A DNA stretch of 64,000 nucleotides from Telluribacter humicola (GTDB lineage Bacteria > Bacteroidota > Bacteroidia > Cytophagales > Spirosomataceae). Positions 8,441 to 17,410 of this stretch are shown here, in pieces. The notes below the pieces were generated by a model that did no database searches, was not told where the DNA came from, and saw nothing but the letters and a program-made list of their open reading frames with translations. A program made the translations under genes and the position numbers. Positions within the stretch are counted from its first letter, which is position 1, and the number at the start of each line of letters is the position of its first letter. The stretch is from NCBI RefSeq assembly GCF_017355935.1, contig NZ_JAFIQT010000001.1:1860001-1924000 (forward strand). Reading direction: 5' to 3'.

Positions 8441-9565
8441 CTAATCCAGAAATAACTCACTGGTAATGCGGTCAGCGAATAGCTTGCCGGACTCGGTCAG
8501 AAGTAGTGTTTCGTCGTGGAGGTAGAGCCATCCGCTTTCGATCAGGCGGAAGATTTCTTTGCCCTGGCGCGCCAGAAAGTTACCGTTCGAAAGTTCACTC
8601 AGCATATCCAGCCGGCAGCCCCATTTGGTACGCAGGCCCGTTAGCAGGTACTCGTTGACCTGATCGGCCGGGGTGAGCTGTTCGATGGTAGTCGGTATTT
8701 CACCTTTGTGCAGGGCCGTCAGGTACTGCGCATTATTGCTAATATTGTACTGTCGGCTGGTGCCATTATACGAGTGGGCACTGGGACCTACACCTAGGTA
8801 GGGCCTGCGCTGCCAGTAGGCGCTGTTGTGGCGGCTGTAGTGGCTATTGCGGGCAAAGTTAGAGATCTCATATTGCTCATAGCCGCCTTCGGCTAGTGAT
8901 TTTACCACGTATTCAAACTGCCGGGCTGCGAATTCTTCGTCAATGGGCTTGATCTTCCCTTTTTTGAGCCAGTTACCAAATACCGTCTGTGGCTCTACCG
9001 TAAGACAATAGGCCGAAATATGAGGTACATCAAGAGCCAGTACCTTTTGTACATCTTTTTCCAGAATAGTATGGTCGGGAGCCGGTACGGCGTAGATCAG
9101 ATCCACGGAAATATTGGTGATGCCAAGGTCCTGTGCCCGCTTTACGCTGTCGCCAGCTTCCACGGCAGTATGTATACGATGCAGGTGCTTCAGGTGCGCT
9201 TCATCAAACGACTGTATTCCGATACTAAGGCGATTGACACCGGCCTTCACAAACTGCTCCAGCTTTTGATCCGTCAGGTCATCGGGATTGGCCTCCAGAG
9301 TAATCTCGGCGGTGGATCGTACTGAGAAGTGGGTATGGATAGTATTGAGCAGCAGGGACAGTTCTTCTTCATCCAGCAGGGAAGGAGTACCTCCTCCCAG
9401 ATAGATAGTATGTATTTCGGGCGTAGGCAGGTATTCTTTTCGCAGGACGATCTCCCGGGCTATGGCTTCTGTGATCTCACGTTTACGCTCAGTATTGGTA
9501 CTGAAGTGAAAGTCGCAGTAGTGACAGGCTTGCCTGCAAAAAGGAATATGAATGTACAGATGCAT
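8441..9565 (-). CDS. hemW: HemW-type radical SAM protein (haem chaperone)
   Basis: A 374-residue protein starting with the radical-SAM cysteine motif HIPFCRQACHYC (C10, C14, C17), a GGGTPS motif about 50 residues later and the HemW-type YEISNFAR segment and C-terminal winged-helix region. Family knowledge: these proteins were formerly called oxygen-independent coproporphyrinogen III oxidase but lack its full N-terminal extension; HemW binds haem and delivers it to respiratory proteins. Length and motifs fit HemW better than HemN (about 450 residues). The start is set by the conserved MHLYIHIPFC opening. Confidence 0.9.
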   Translation of the reverse strand: MHLYIHIPFCRQACHYCDFHFSTNTERKREITEAIAREIVLRKEYLPTPEIHTIYLGGGTPSLLDEEELSLLLNTIHTHFSVRSTAEITLEANPDDLTDQKLEQFVKAGVNRLSIGIQSFDEAHLKHLHRIHTAVEAGDSVKRAQDLGITNISVDLIYAVPAPDHTILEKDVQKVLALDVPHISAYCLTVEPQTVFGNWLKKGKIKPIDEEFAARQFEYVVKSLAEGGYEQYEISNFARNSHYSRHNSAYWQRRPYLGVGPSAHSYNGTSRQYNISNNAQYLTALHKGEIPTTIEQLTPADQVNEYLLTGLRTKWGCRLDMLSELSNGNFLARQGKEIFRLIESGWLYLHDETLLLTESGKLFADRITSELFLD

Positions 9566-9689
9566 TGGAACTTAAAAAACGATCGGCTGAGGGTTGAGTT
9601 GTGGCAATTGCCTTCTATACTTGTGACTGATAGTAACAAAGTAACAGCTTTATTTCCAAGAGTTGTTCCTGAGGAAACTACTTTTCTGC

Positions 9690-9723
9690 AAAAAAAATAG
9701 CAACCCATCAGAGGGTTGCTATT
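9690..9723 (-). terminator. Terminator of the rpsF-rpsR-rplI operon
   Basis: An 11-bp inverted repeat AATAGCAACCC / GGGTTGCTATT with a 6-nt loop. Read on the minus strand it is followed by seven T residues, about 25 bp after the rplI stop. Confidence 0.88.
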
Positions 9724-9748
9724 AATACGTGATACTTCAAGGAAAGTA

Positions 9749-10195
9749 CTACTCTTCAGCAGGTACTACGTTGAATGTAACATTGTGCTTTACTTCTTTG
9801 TGCAGGTCGATCACGGCAGTATAGGTACCAACGCTCTTCACGTCGTCTACTGTGATTTTCTTGCGGTCGATGTCGAAGCCTTTAGCTTTCAGAGCATCAG
9901 CTACCTGTGTGTTGGTAACACGACCGAAGATACGGCCGCTTTCACCTACTACTGCAGGGATGTTGATGGTCATGTTGCCGATGCCAGCAGCAATCGCTTC
10001 TGCATCATTCTTAAGTTTTTCCGCTTTGTGTGAGGCCTGACGAATATTTTCGTTAGCAATCTTGCGATTGGTTGTGTTGGCCAGCACAGCGTAGCCCTGA
10101 GGGATCAGATAGTTACGACCATAGCCAGCTTTTACGCTTACGATGTCGTTCTTGTATCCTACTCCGGCTATATCTGTCAATAGTATGATTTCCAT
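9749..10195 (-). CDS. rplI: 50S ribosomal protein bL9
   Basis: A 148-residue protein of normal bL9 length. The N-terminal domain has the signature MEIILLTDIAGVGYKNDIVS with GYGRNYLIPQGYAV, followed by the long connecting helix and the C-terminal domain (SGRIFGRVTNTQVADALKAK). It binds 23S rRNA near the L1 stalk and helps keep the reading frame. It is the last gene of a minus-strand operon with rpsF and rpsR, and a terminator follows. Confidence 0.98.
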   Translation of the reverse strand: MEIILLTDIAGVGYKNDIVSVKAGYGRNYLIPQGYAVLANTTNRKIANENIRQASHKAEKLKNDAEAIAAGIGNMTINIPAVVGESGRIFGRVTNTQVADALKAKGFDIDRKKITVDDVKSVGTYTAVIDLHKEVKHNVTFNVVPAEE

Positions 10196-10219
10196 GTGTT
10201 AGACTACCTCCTTCCTTTA

Positions 10220-10471
10220 TTATTTCAATTGATCGGTTACGAACGGTAGCAGCGCCAGTTGACGTGACCGCTTAATGGCCTGTGATACTTTACGCTGGTA
10301 CTTTAGGCTAGTACCGGTAAGGCGGCGAGGCAGGATCTTACCTTGCTCGTTGACGAGCTTCAGCAGGAAGTTAGGATCTTTGTAATCGATGTATTTGATG
10401 CCGGACTTCTTGAAGCGGCAATATTTTTTGCGGTTGACGTTCTTTTCAACCGGTTCGTTCACGAGTGTCAT
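10220..10471 (-). CDS. rpsR: 30S ribosomal protein bS18
   Basis: An 83-residue protein with the bS18 pattern [20 protein letters not shown] and [20 protein letters not shown] followed by [12 protein letters not shown]. It binds the 30S platform as a partner of bS6, whose gene ends 3 bp upstream, so translation is probably coupled. The order rpsF-rpsR-rplI is the conserved bacterial arrangement. Confidence 0.98.
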   Translation of the reverse strand: MTLVNEPVEKNVNRKKYCRFKKSGIKYIDYKDPNFLLKLVNEQGKILPRRLTGTSLKYQRKVSQAIKRSRQLALLPFVTDQLK

Positions 10472-10474
10472 AGC

Positions 10475-10855
10475 TTATGCTTCGTTTTCGGTTTTTGTTT
10501 CAGTTGCTTCTTCCTTCTTTCTACCTACCAGACCCTTGCGCTTCTTCTCGTTATAGGCGATAGCGTGCTTATCAAGAGCAATGGTCAAGAAACGCATTAC
10601 GCGCTCATCACGGCGGAACTCAGTCTCGAGCGTGTCAATAACCGGACCTTCGTTTGTGTACTCAAACAGCTGGTAGTAACCAGTGTTTTTCTTCTGAATA
10701 GGGTAGGCCAGCTTGCGCAATCCCCAGTTTTCCTCATGCACCAGCTTCGCACCATTGTTGGTAAGGATATCGCGAAACTTGTCAACGGCGTCCCTCATCT
10801 GGGCCTCAGATAAGATGGGAGTTAAAATGAACACCGTTTCATACTGCTTAGACAT
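10475..10855 (-). CDS. rpsF: 30S ribosomal protein bS6
   Basis: A 126-residue protein opening with [20 protein letters not shown] and containing [20 protein letters not shown], both typical of bS6. The C-terminal tail is acidic and lysine-rich ([14 protein letters not shown]). First gene of the rpsF-rpsR-rplI operon. The intergenic region upstream also holds the terminator of the gene before it. Confidence 0.97.
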   Translation of the reverse strand: MSKQYETVFILTPILSEAQMRDAVDKFRDILTNNGAKLVHEENWGLRKLAYPIQKKNTGYYQLFEYTNEGPVIDTLETEFRRDERVMRFLTIALDKHAIAYNEKKRKGLVGRKKEEATETKTENEA

Positions 10856-10909
10856 ACGGTAATTGTTTGAAAGTAAAATATTTATGCTTTTATCTCAAAA
10901 TGAGGGTGC

Positions 10910-10946
10910 AAAAATAGGGCTTGGAGCGCATAATTCCAAGCCCTAT
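10910..10946 (-). terminator. Terminator of the coiled-coil membrane protein gene
   Basis: A 12-bp perfect stem ATAGGGCTTGGA / TCCAAGCCCTAT with a 9-nt loop. Read on the minus strand the stem is followed by a T-run. It insulates the upstream gene from the ribosomal operon. Confidence 0.87.
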
Positions 10947-10976
10947 CCTGAATATTAATCGCTGAAACTGATCCTA

Positions 10977-11918
10977 TTATCTGACGGTGAAGTCGGTCTG
11001 ACCGATTTTGAAGCCTTCACTGTATAATTCTACGGTGTATTTGCCTTCCTTGAAAGGGGTACCACCCCGACCGTACACAATATCAACGGGCTGTCGGCTG
11101 TTGGTAAAGTTCACCGCTTCTTTGGAGCTATACAGGATTTCGCGGCCGTTGTGCATAAAAGCGCCTGAGCTGGTAGCCATATCCGAAAGTACCGCTCCGT
11201 TAGGATCCAGAATACGCAGGTATATTTCTTTCTGATTCTGCTGGGCAATGGCGTTCTCACCGAGGCGGAAGTTCACCTTGATCTTGTCGATCTGGCGGGC
11301 TCTGTAGCGGCCTCCATCGCGTTCTTTGCCTTTGGTAGTGATGGCATTGACTGAAATTTCCTCCGCTCTTAATGCCGATGCCAGGCTTACCTTTTCACTC
11401 AGCTCGCGGTTACGGCTCGAGTAGTTAGTGACCGAGTCGCTGAGCGCCTGACGCTCGCTCTGCAGGCCGGTTACCTGCTGGTTAAGCTCTTCGTTGCGGC
11501 TGGTAACAATCCCCAGTTCTTCCTTCAGGCGGCGGATATCCTGATCTTTCTGCGCCAGTACAGCTTCGTAGGATCTGATTTTAGATTCATACTGCTTTAT
11601 TGATGATGCATTGCTGATTCTTAAGTTCTGCTTGTCTCTTTCGAGCTGATCTTTCAGCGCTACCAGCGAGTCTACGCTGCCTCCGAGTTGCTGAATTTCC
11701 GCAATTTTGGCGTCCAATTGTACCGAGATGGAGTCCAGCTTGGTTTTGGTATTAAGTACTTCTTCGGTCTTGGCGGCAATGATTGTATCTTTGTTTACAT
11801 TTTCCTGTCTTTCCTGATAGAAAAAGTACAGCAGCACCAAGTTAAGAAGAGCTAATACGGCCAGAGCGGCCCACAGAAGATTTTTACGATCTTGCTTCTG
11901 TTCTTGATTGTAATCCAT
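10977..11918 (-). CDS. Membrane-anchored coiled-coil protein, function unknown
   Basis: A 313-residue protein with one transmembrane segment near residues 14-32 (LLWAALAVLALLNLVLLYFF), then a long predicted coiled coil (about 40-185) rich in E, K, Q and N heptads, and a compact beta-rich C-terminal domain (about 190-313) containing KIKVNFRLGENAIA and EGKYTVELYSEGFKIGQ. The topology suggests an inner-membrane anchor with a long periplasmic stalk and a head domain. I do not recognise a named family beyond similar hypothetical Bacteroidota proteins. It stands alone on the minus strand with its own terminator; a TATATTTG -7-like box lies upstream on the minus strand at 11986-11993. Confidence 0.8.
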   Translation of the reverse strand: MDYNQEQKQDRKNLLWAALAVLALLNLVLLYFFYQERQENVNKDTIIAAKTEEVLNTKTKLDSISVQLDAKIAEIQQLGGSVDSLVALKDQLERDKQNLRISNASSIKQYESKIRSYEAVLAQKDQDIRRLKEELGIVTSRNEELNQQVTGLQSERQALSDSVTNYSSRNRELSEKVSLASALRAEEISVNAITTKGKERDGGRYRARQIDKIKVNFRLGENAIAQQNQKEIYLRILDPNGAVLSDMATSSGAFMHNGREILYSSKEAVNFTNSRQPVDIVYGRGGTPFKEGKYTVELYSEGFKIGQTDFTVR

Positions 11919-12054
11919 ACGGAGTCAGAGATTATGGGTCGTGAACTTAATATAGTTATTACTTGAGTAGAAAACATTATCCGGACAAATATAACGTAAT
12001 ATTTTATTATAAATTTTTAGCGCCTGCGGGCAATACCAGTAATAGTATACCAAA

Positions 12055-12726
12055 ATGAGCATTAAAGCGAATATTGTACATATCGAAGAAGGGCTGGGCG
12101 AAAGAGCCCGCCTGGTAGCTGTGACCAAAACAAAGCCCGTGGAGGTATTAATGGAAGCGTACGAAGCGGGTTTTAAGCGGTACGGTGAAAATAAGGTGCA
12201 GGAAATGGTAGCCAAGCACGAGGCCATGCCCAAAGATATCGAGTGGCATATGATCGGGCACCTGCAGTCCAATAAGATAAAGTACATAGTCCCTTTTGTG
12301 TCGCTGATTCATTCTGTAGACAGCTTCAAGCTCCTAAAAGAAATCAATAAACAAGCCGCTAAGGCCGACCGGGTTATTGACTGTCTGCTGCAGATGTACA
12401 TCGCCGAGGAGGAGTCTAAATTCGGACTGTTAGAAGAAGAGGCTATTGAGATACTTACCTCCCCCGAGCTTGAATTTATTACCGGCATACGTATCGTAGG
12501 ACTGATGGGAATGGCTACCAATACAGATGACGAGGCTCAGATACGCAAGGAGTTCAGGCGGCTCAAAAGCCTGTTTGAACAATTCAGGACGTACCAAAGT
12601 GAGCGGATCACTATGCGGGAACTCTCTATGGGCATGAGCAGCGACTACCACATAGCCGTAGAGGAAGGTAGTACCCTGGTGCGCGTGGGTAGTGCTATAT
12701 TCGGAGCCCGTAATTACGCTGTCTAA
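12055..12726 (+). CDS. YggS/PROSC-type pyridoxal-phosphate homeostasis protein
   Basis: A 223-residue protein of normal family length. Key segments are VAVTKTKP (its lysine binds PLP), GENKVQEM, EWHMIGHLQSNK, LMGMATNTDDEA, LSMGMSSDYHIAVEEGSTLVRVGSAIFG. It is a fold-type III single-domain PLP protein without known enzyme activity; it buffers free pyridoxal phosphate in the cytoplasm. The stop codon overlaps the stop of the convergent glycosyltransferase gene by four bases (CTAA). Confidence 0.95.
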   Translation: MSIKANIVHIEEGLGERARLVAVTKTKPVEVLMEAYEAGFKRYGENKVQEMVAKHEAMPKDIEWHMIGHLQSNKIKYIVPFVSLIHSVDSFKLLKEINKQAAKADRVIDCLLQMYIAEEESKFGLLEEEAIEILTSPELEFITGIRIVGLMGMATNTDDEAQIRKEFRRLKSLFEQFRTYQSERITMRELSMGMSSDYHIAVEEGSTLVRVGSAIFGARNYAV

Positions 12727-13766
12727 CCTTTAAGTACCTCTTTGGATAGTACATCGGCAATGGGTTGTTTTACCTTCTCGACGGGTAGCTGCGCACAAGG
12801 CTTACCTTCCTCCCGGATCAGGACACAGTTTTCGCCCCTTCCGTAGCTGCCCGAGTACGGGTTGTAAGCGGGGAAGTCACCCAGCGCTCCCATCAGTACA
12901 AAGCCATAAGTACCCGTGGCATTGGCCAGGTGCGAAGGGCCGCTGTCGAGACCGATAAAGTAGGTAGCACGGCGTATTACTTCGCCCGTTTCCAGAATGC
13001 TCAGCTTGCCACACAGGTTATGGTAGCCCTCCCGCTGTATATCCAGATTGCTGCGCAAACCTATCTCTACTACCTGGTAGGGGTAGGTATCCAGTAGCCA
13101 GTTGACCAGCTCCACCCAGCGCGTAGCGGGCCAGTCTTTGGGGGCATAATTGGATTGGCAGTGAATGACTATAAAAGAGTTGGGTAGGTTCATCGCATCT
13201 ACTTTCTGCCGGTGCCGGTCCTGCAGGTACAGGCGTGGCTGATCATCGGCAGGCATAGTTACGCCGCCTGTCTGGGCAAATACTTCGAGCAGATTTCCGT
13301 AGTTAAAATAGGTATGTACATTGATTCCCGCCGCATCCGCGATAGTGTTATCCAGGAATACCTGACACTTGGGGCAGTGGTTATTGTTCCGGAACTGTAG
13401 CGGATATACTTTATCAAAAATGTTGGTCTCCAGCAGCACTCTTCGCTCCGTCACACAAAATTCTCCGTGCGCTTCATCCACATTCGGATTGGTCTCAACC
13501 AGCTCTCTAAAGGCTGGCTTCACAAACCACACAATGTGTGCCTTTGGGTGCAACGCCCGGATATGACGTGACAGAGGCTCGGCTGCGACTATGTCCCCAA
13601 AATGCTCCGTGCGTACTACGGCCACCAGTTCGGCACCTTTTGGTAGTTGCTGTTTCTTCCGGGAGAAGTGAAGCCATGCCTGATAGCCCAGAGCATGAGC
13701 TTTGAATATATGAGAGTACTTATGGTAACGGTGTGTCCAGAGTTCTACGAAACGTCGGAATGTCAT
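12723..13766 (-). CDS. Glycosyltransferase family 9 (heptosyltransferase-like)
   Basis: A 347-residue GT9 protein. The N-terminal half has VVRTEHFGDIVAAEPLSRHIRALHP, and the C-terminal nucleotide-sugar domain has IRRATYFIGLDSGPSHLANATG, the usual GT9 donor-site motif. An unusual cysteine-bearing insert, NNHCPKCQVF, lies near residue 125. GT9 enzymes add heptose or related sugars to lipopolysaccharide core at the inner membrane's cytoplasmic face; the exact sugar is unknown. It is a single gene converging on the yggS-like gene with a 4-bp stop overlap, and a 707-bp gene-free stretch lies upstream. Confidence 0.88.
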   Translation of the reverse strand: MTFRRFVELWTHRYHKYSHIFKAHALGYQAWLHFSRKKQQLPKGAELVAVVRTEHFGDIVAAEPLSRHIRALHPKAHIVWFVKPAFRELVETNPNVDEAHGEFCVTERRVLLETNIFDKVYPLQFRNNNHCPKCQVFLDNTIADAAGINVHTYFNYGNLLEVFAQTGGVTMPADDQPRLYLQDRHRQKVDAMNLPNSFIVIHCQSNYAPKDWPATRWVELVNWLLDTYPYQVVEIGLRSNLDIQREGYHNLCGKLSILETGEVIRRATYFIGLDSGPSHLANATGTYGFVLMGALGDFPAYNPYSGSYGRGENCVLIREEGKPCAQLPVEKVKQPIADVLSKEVLKG

Positions 13767-14473
13767 GCGTCGGTCTTTTGACTAGGACCGCAAGATAATG
13801 AAGTATTTTCAATGGTATCACTTCCGGTATGCAGATTAGGCGAGCGGACTCCTGCTATCATATGACTCCCTGTACACACAAGTACTTCAGCAGGCTCCAG
13901 AAATAAATTAAAAACGTATGAATGTGTTGCAGCTGGTACCTATCAGACAACACGTTACTAGCAGGTAGTTATAGCTTTATAAATAGGTCCATATTTGGCA
14001 TACTCTTTGCTTTTGATGGAGAACCTGCCTGCTGATCCTGTTTAAGTTTTGAAGCGCAATCCGTTGATTAGATGGGTGCTGTCAGGACTAAGGCTGGCAA
14101 ATTGCCGCTTGCAATTACCTGTAGTTCACTACCGCCTGTCATTCAGCCCGGCAGATACCTCCTCCTGCTTGCAGAGGTGCATGTGTTATTATTTTCTGAG
14201 GATTCTAGACACTACTGTAAAGGAGTGATTGCTGCTTGTATAGTAGTTCTATTACAGTAGCAATGCCATCAGCTTGTATGGTCTTTACATAGTAGCGTCT
14301 ATGAGCGGTGTGCGACACTGGAGCGGTTGATACTTAAGACAAAGCTTGATTTTGGAATACAAAAGGTAGCAGCCGAACAGGGGGGAAGAGCTAACTCTGA
14401 GCCTGCTGCCAGCTATCACGCATACAGGGCTAATACAGACCCGGACCCACTATTTTAATAAATTATACACTAT
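13767..14473. other. 707-bp intergenic region without a convincing gene
   Basis: This spacer separates the divergent GT9 and GAF-REC-HPt genes. I see no conserved protein or RNA. It contains several imperfect inverted repeats, including CTACTGTAA (14211-14219) with TTACAGTAG (14250-14258) and GTGTTG / CAACAC around 13925-13952. A 62-codon ORF at 14072-14260 looks random. It presumably carries both promoters and possibly an unrecognised small RNA. Confidence 0.5.
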
Positions 14474-15736
14474 ATGCTAAACACACTACCGGTATCAGCT
14501 CATGTACCCCAGCAAACACAAGCCTCAACGAGCTATAAAGTGCTGGACACAGTAGCTGAACCAGAATTTGATCGGCTGACTCAGCTAGCCTCCGTTATCT
14601 GTAAGGTACCTGTTTCATTAATTACACTTATTGATGAGGAAAAAACGGTTGTACAACCAAAACAGGACCATAATCTCCAGGAACATCTCAATGCTTTCTG
14701 TACGTATACTCTCAGTAGTAGCACATTACTGGAGGTAGAGGACATTACTGAAGATACCCGATTCAAGAATAGTCTGGATGTCTCCGGGCCTGGTGCCATT
14801 CGTTTTTATGCAGGTTACCCAATCATAGATTCCCGGGGAACCTCGCTGGGAGTATTCTCTATACTAGATCGTAAACCTAATAAGCTCACCGTAGAGCAGC
14901 GGTTTTTGCTTCGGGTATTGGCACAGGAAACTGCTTCGCACCTGGTGTCTAAACAAGACCGAAAAAAGCTGGAACAGTACGAATCGCTTTACAAGGAAGT
15001 AAGAGTACTGGTGGTAGAAGACGATCGGCTCAACCAGGAGAAGTCTATTGACATACTAAGCAACTTCGGGTTTATAACTGACCAGGCCGAAAACGGAAAG
15101 GCTGCCATCGAGAAAGTAAAAACCAACCGGTACGATGTCATTCTGATGGATATACATAGCTCTGAAAGCGATGTATACGACACCATTGAATACATCCGTA
15201 AAAAGCTGCATATCTCCATACCGATAGTGGCTATGATGGCCTGTTCTGTGGGAGACTCGAGTGCCCCTATTTACGAGGCGGGTATAAATAGTTTTCTGGT
15301 AAAGCCATTTTCTGCCAAAGAGCTTTACGATACAATCACTCACTATACAAGTGCGGGGAAAGTGACTTCGAATCAGGAAGAGGAAGCGGATATAGCGGAA
15401 AGTGTGATAGACCTGACTTACCTGAAGAACTTCTCGGATGGGTCCAGGGAGTTTGAGAAGGAAATGATAGAAATGTATCTTTCCAAGACTCCGGAAGAGA
15501 TGAATATTATTGAGAATGCGGTTCGGGAAGGGGACTATGACCTAATCAAGAAAAGAGCTCACAAGATAAGCAGTTCTTTTGCTTTGATGGGGGTAAAAGA
15601 GCAGGGACTGCTAAAAAAGATTGAAGAGTACGCAGGTAGCCATGTTGATCTGGTTATGATACAGACAAGCTTCGACAAACTAAAATCTATATTTCAGCAG
15701 TCCATAGTTGTACTCACAAAAGAGTTCGAAAAGTAG
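14474..15736 (+). CDS. GAF - receiver - HPt signalling protein without kinase core
   Basis: A 420-residue protein with three domains. A GAF domain spans about residues 22-170 (FDRLTQLASVICKVPVSLITLID to RFLLRVLAQETASHLV). A receiver domain spans about 178-297, with acid pocket VVEDD, phospho-acceptor D226 in ILMDIHS and K277 in LVKPFS; the usual switch Thr/Ser is M255 (IVAMMA). A C-terminal HPt domain has H363 in KKRAHKISSSFALMG. There is no histidine kinase or ATPase domain, no DNA-binding output and no membrane segment. It probably relays phosphate from another kinase in trans. A terminator follows. Confidence 0.87.
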   Translation: MLNTLPVSAHVPQQTQASTSYKVLDTVAEPEFDRLTQLASVICKVPVSLITLIDEEKTVVQPKQDHNLQEHLNAFCTYTLSSSTLLEVEDITEDTRFKNSLDVSGPGAIRFYAGYPIIDSRGTSLGVFSILDRKPNKLTVEQRFLLRVLAQETASHLVSKQDRKKLEQYESLYKEVRVLVVEDDRLNQEKSIDILSNFGFITDQAENGKAAIEKVKTNRYDVILMDIHSSESDVYDTIEYIRKKLHISIPIVAMMACSVGDSSAPIYEAGINSFLVKPFSAKELYDTITHYTSAGKVTSNQEEEADIAESVIDLTYLKNFSDGSREFEKEMIEMYLSKTPEEMNIIENAVREGDYDLIKKRAHKISSSFALMGVKEQGLLKKIEEYAGSHVDLVMIQTSFDKLKSIFQQSIVVLTKEFEK

Positions 15737-15756
15737 TCAATAGCTTACTGATCCGA

Positions 15757-15800
15757 AGAAGAGAGCTTGCAGCAATTGCGCGGTAAGCTCTCTTCTTTAT
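15757..15800 (+). terminator. Intrinsic terminator after the GAF-REC-HPt gene
   Basis: A 12-bp stem AGAAGAGAGCTT / AAGCTCTCTTCT with a 16-nt loop, followed by TTTAT. Confidence 0.75.
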
Positions 15801-16007
15801 GGCGCAAAGCGGAGCGGAACAGGGTATCTTCTTCTCAGGTCCTTACCAAGTCATTTCAGCCCAGCTATAGTTAAAGGTACTCCCGGTATGGAAGGATAAA
15901 ACCAGTAGGATCTGTAGAGGGGAGTATGAATTTTTGTGGAGCATAGTTGATATGCCAGGGCGGAGCCAGTACCTTTGGCCGGACTAACTACTAATTACTG
16001 CTGAACT

Positions 16008-16388
16008 ATGAAATTTATGATACAAGCCGGGGCTATATTAGGGGCGTTGGCTGTTGCCCTGGGAGCCTTCGGAGCGCACGCGCTCCGCGCGACACTGGAA
16101 GCCTCGGGTCGGGCTGATACCTTCGAAACGGCCGTTAAGTACCAGTTTTATCATGCCATTATGCTGGTAGCCGTAGGGATACTGATGCAGCGGGCCGGGG
16201 AAGATGCCGCCCGCTGGCTGGGCTGGTCGGGGTATGCCTTTATCGGAGGAGTACTTATTTTTTCCGGTTCTCTCTACACCATCTGCTTTACCGGTATTAC
16301 AAAGTTTGGAGCGGTGGCACCCATTGGAGGCCTGCTACTGATAGCCGGTTGGGTCCTTCTGCTTATCGCGGCTGGTAAGTTCAGCTAG
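16008..16388 (+). CDS. DUF423 small membrane protein
   Basis: A 126-residue protein with four hydrophobic segments. It matches DUF423 (YgdD/YwdK family) by GALAVALGAFGAHALR at residues 12-27, YQFYHAIMLVAVG and LIFSGSLYTICFTG. It is an inner-membrane protein of unknown function present in many bacteria. It is a single gene, and its TAG stop overlaps the stop of the convergent kinase-like gene (CTAG). Confidence 0.93.
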   Translation: MKFMIQAGAILGALAVALGAFGAHALRATLEASGRADTFETAVKYQFYHAIMLVAVGILMQRAGEDAARWLGWSGYAFIGGVLIFSGSLYTICFTGITKFGAVAPIGGLLLIAGWVLLLIAAGKFS

Positions 16389-17407
16389 TGGTGCGAAATC
16401 AGCTCGAGGCTCTTCCGGACGAGCTGCCCCATGGTACGGCACTCCATAAAAGCCTGGTGCTGGTAGTGCCGTGCCAGTTCTTGCCGTAGTTGAGCGATGT
16501 ACTCAGGACTCGAGAGCGTGTCTTCGGACATGACATCCAGGATATCATTGGCCCTCGACTTTTCGATGCGCATTCGCGTAGCAATCTGCGTACGTTCCTC
16601 GATCTGGTACTGACGCACGCTTTCAGAGGTCATGTACTTCATACCCATTTCGATGATAGGGTTATTCTGCCGGAAGTACTGGGGCATGTATACTGATTTC
16701 TTACCCTCATACGACTGCTGGTCAAAATCAATAGCGCGCAGGCGGTAGTAGATCTCTTCAAAATCAGGAGTGATATCTACGATGAAGTTGCTGGAATGCA
16801 TATCACCCAGCAGCCTTATAAAACACCTTTCATTAAACTTCACAAACTCCTTACAAAGCCGGATAGGGTTGAGGCTGGGCTCGTACAGGTGCGTTTTCAT
16901 AAATATATCCCCCGGTATACCCACGATATGCTCTTCTACCAGTGAGTTGCCACTGGTCAGGTAGCTTACCTGATTGGGTGAGAGGATATCTTCCAACTCC
17001 AGCCCGTATACCCGCGAGGCATCGGCATGTTTGATATAAAAGTAGTCGAAGTTGTCGTTGATCTGGTTGACGATCCGGATGCGGAAGGGGCGCGTATTGC
17101 CGTACGTACACAAGTCTACGCGATCGACCGAGAGGTGTCTCAGAATAGACAGATCGCCATCTACTTTGAGATGGGCGTAGATAGTCTTGAGGGCATAAAA
17201 GATATCCTGCGTATCGCTGGACTCATAAAATACTGACAGCCAAAGCGTATCATTTCCCCTGGGGTCATATAACGAGACAGCGTTAGAAAACCGGTGCAGG
17301 TCCGTATAGTGGATACTAAGAGGTACCTCCCGCTGGTACTTGACCAGGTACTCCCTCAGATCAGGACTGATCGGGTAGGGGATCTTCTTCTTGCTGATCA
17401 GAGCCAT
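16385..17407 (-). CDS. Kinase-like protein of unknown function in the mrdA-rodA operon
   Basis: A 340-residue cytoplasmic protein with no signal or membrane segment. The middle carries a pattern like the catalytic loop and DFG-type motif of aminoglycoside-phosphotransferase or HipA-like kinases: LLGDMHSSNFIVD (about 200-212), then LRAIDFDQQSYEG (about 224-236). An upstream YIKHADASRVYGLELED could supply the ATP-binding lysine and paired glutamate. This is motif reading, not a recognised family. It starts 3 bp after the rodA stop, so it is almost certainly co-transcribed with the elongasome genes. Its stop overlaps that of DUF423. Confidence 0.75.
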   Translation of the reverse strand: MALISKKKIPYPISPDLREYLVKYQREVPLSIHYTDLHRFSNAVSLYDPRGNDTLWLSVFYESSDTQDIFYALKTIYAHLKVDGDLSILRHLSVDRVDLCTYGNTRPFRIRIVNQINDNFDYFYIKHADASRVYGLELEDILSPNQVSYLTSGNSLVEEHIVGIPGDIFMKTHLYEPSLNPIRLCKEFVKFNERCFIRLLGDMHSSNFIVDITPDFEEIYYRLRAIDFDQQSYEGKKSVYMPQYFRQNNPIIEMGMKYMTSESVRQYQIEERTQIATRMRIEKSRANDILDVMSEDTLSSPEYIAQLRQELARHYQHQAFMECRTMGQLVRKSLELISHH

Positions 17408-17410
17408 GGC

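Noticed and set aside
14072-14260. 62-codon ORF in the long spacer
   Set aside because: Composition looks random, there is no promoter or conserved motif, and it lies in a region with structured repeats.
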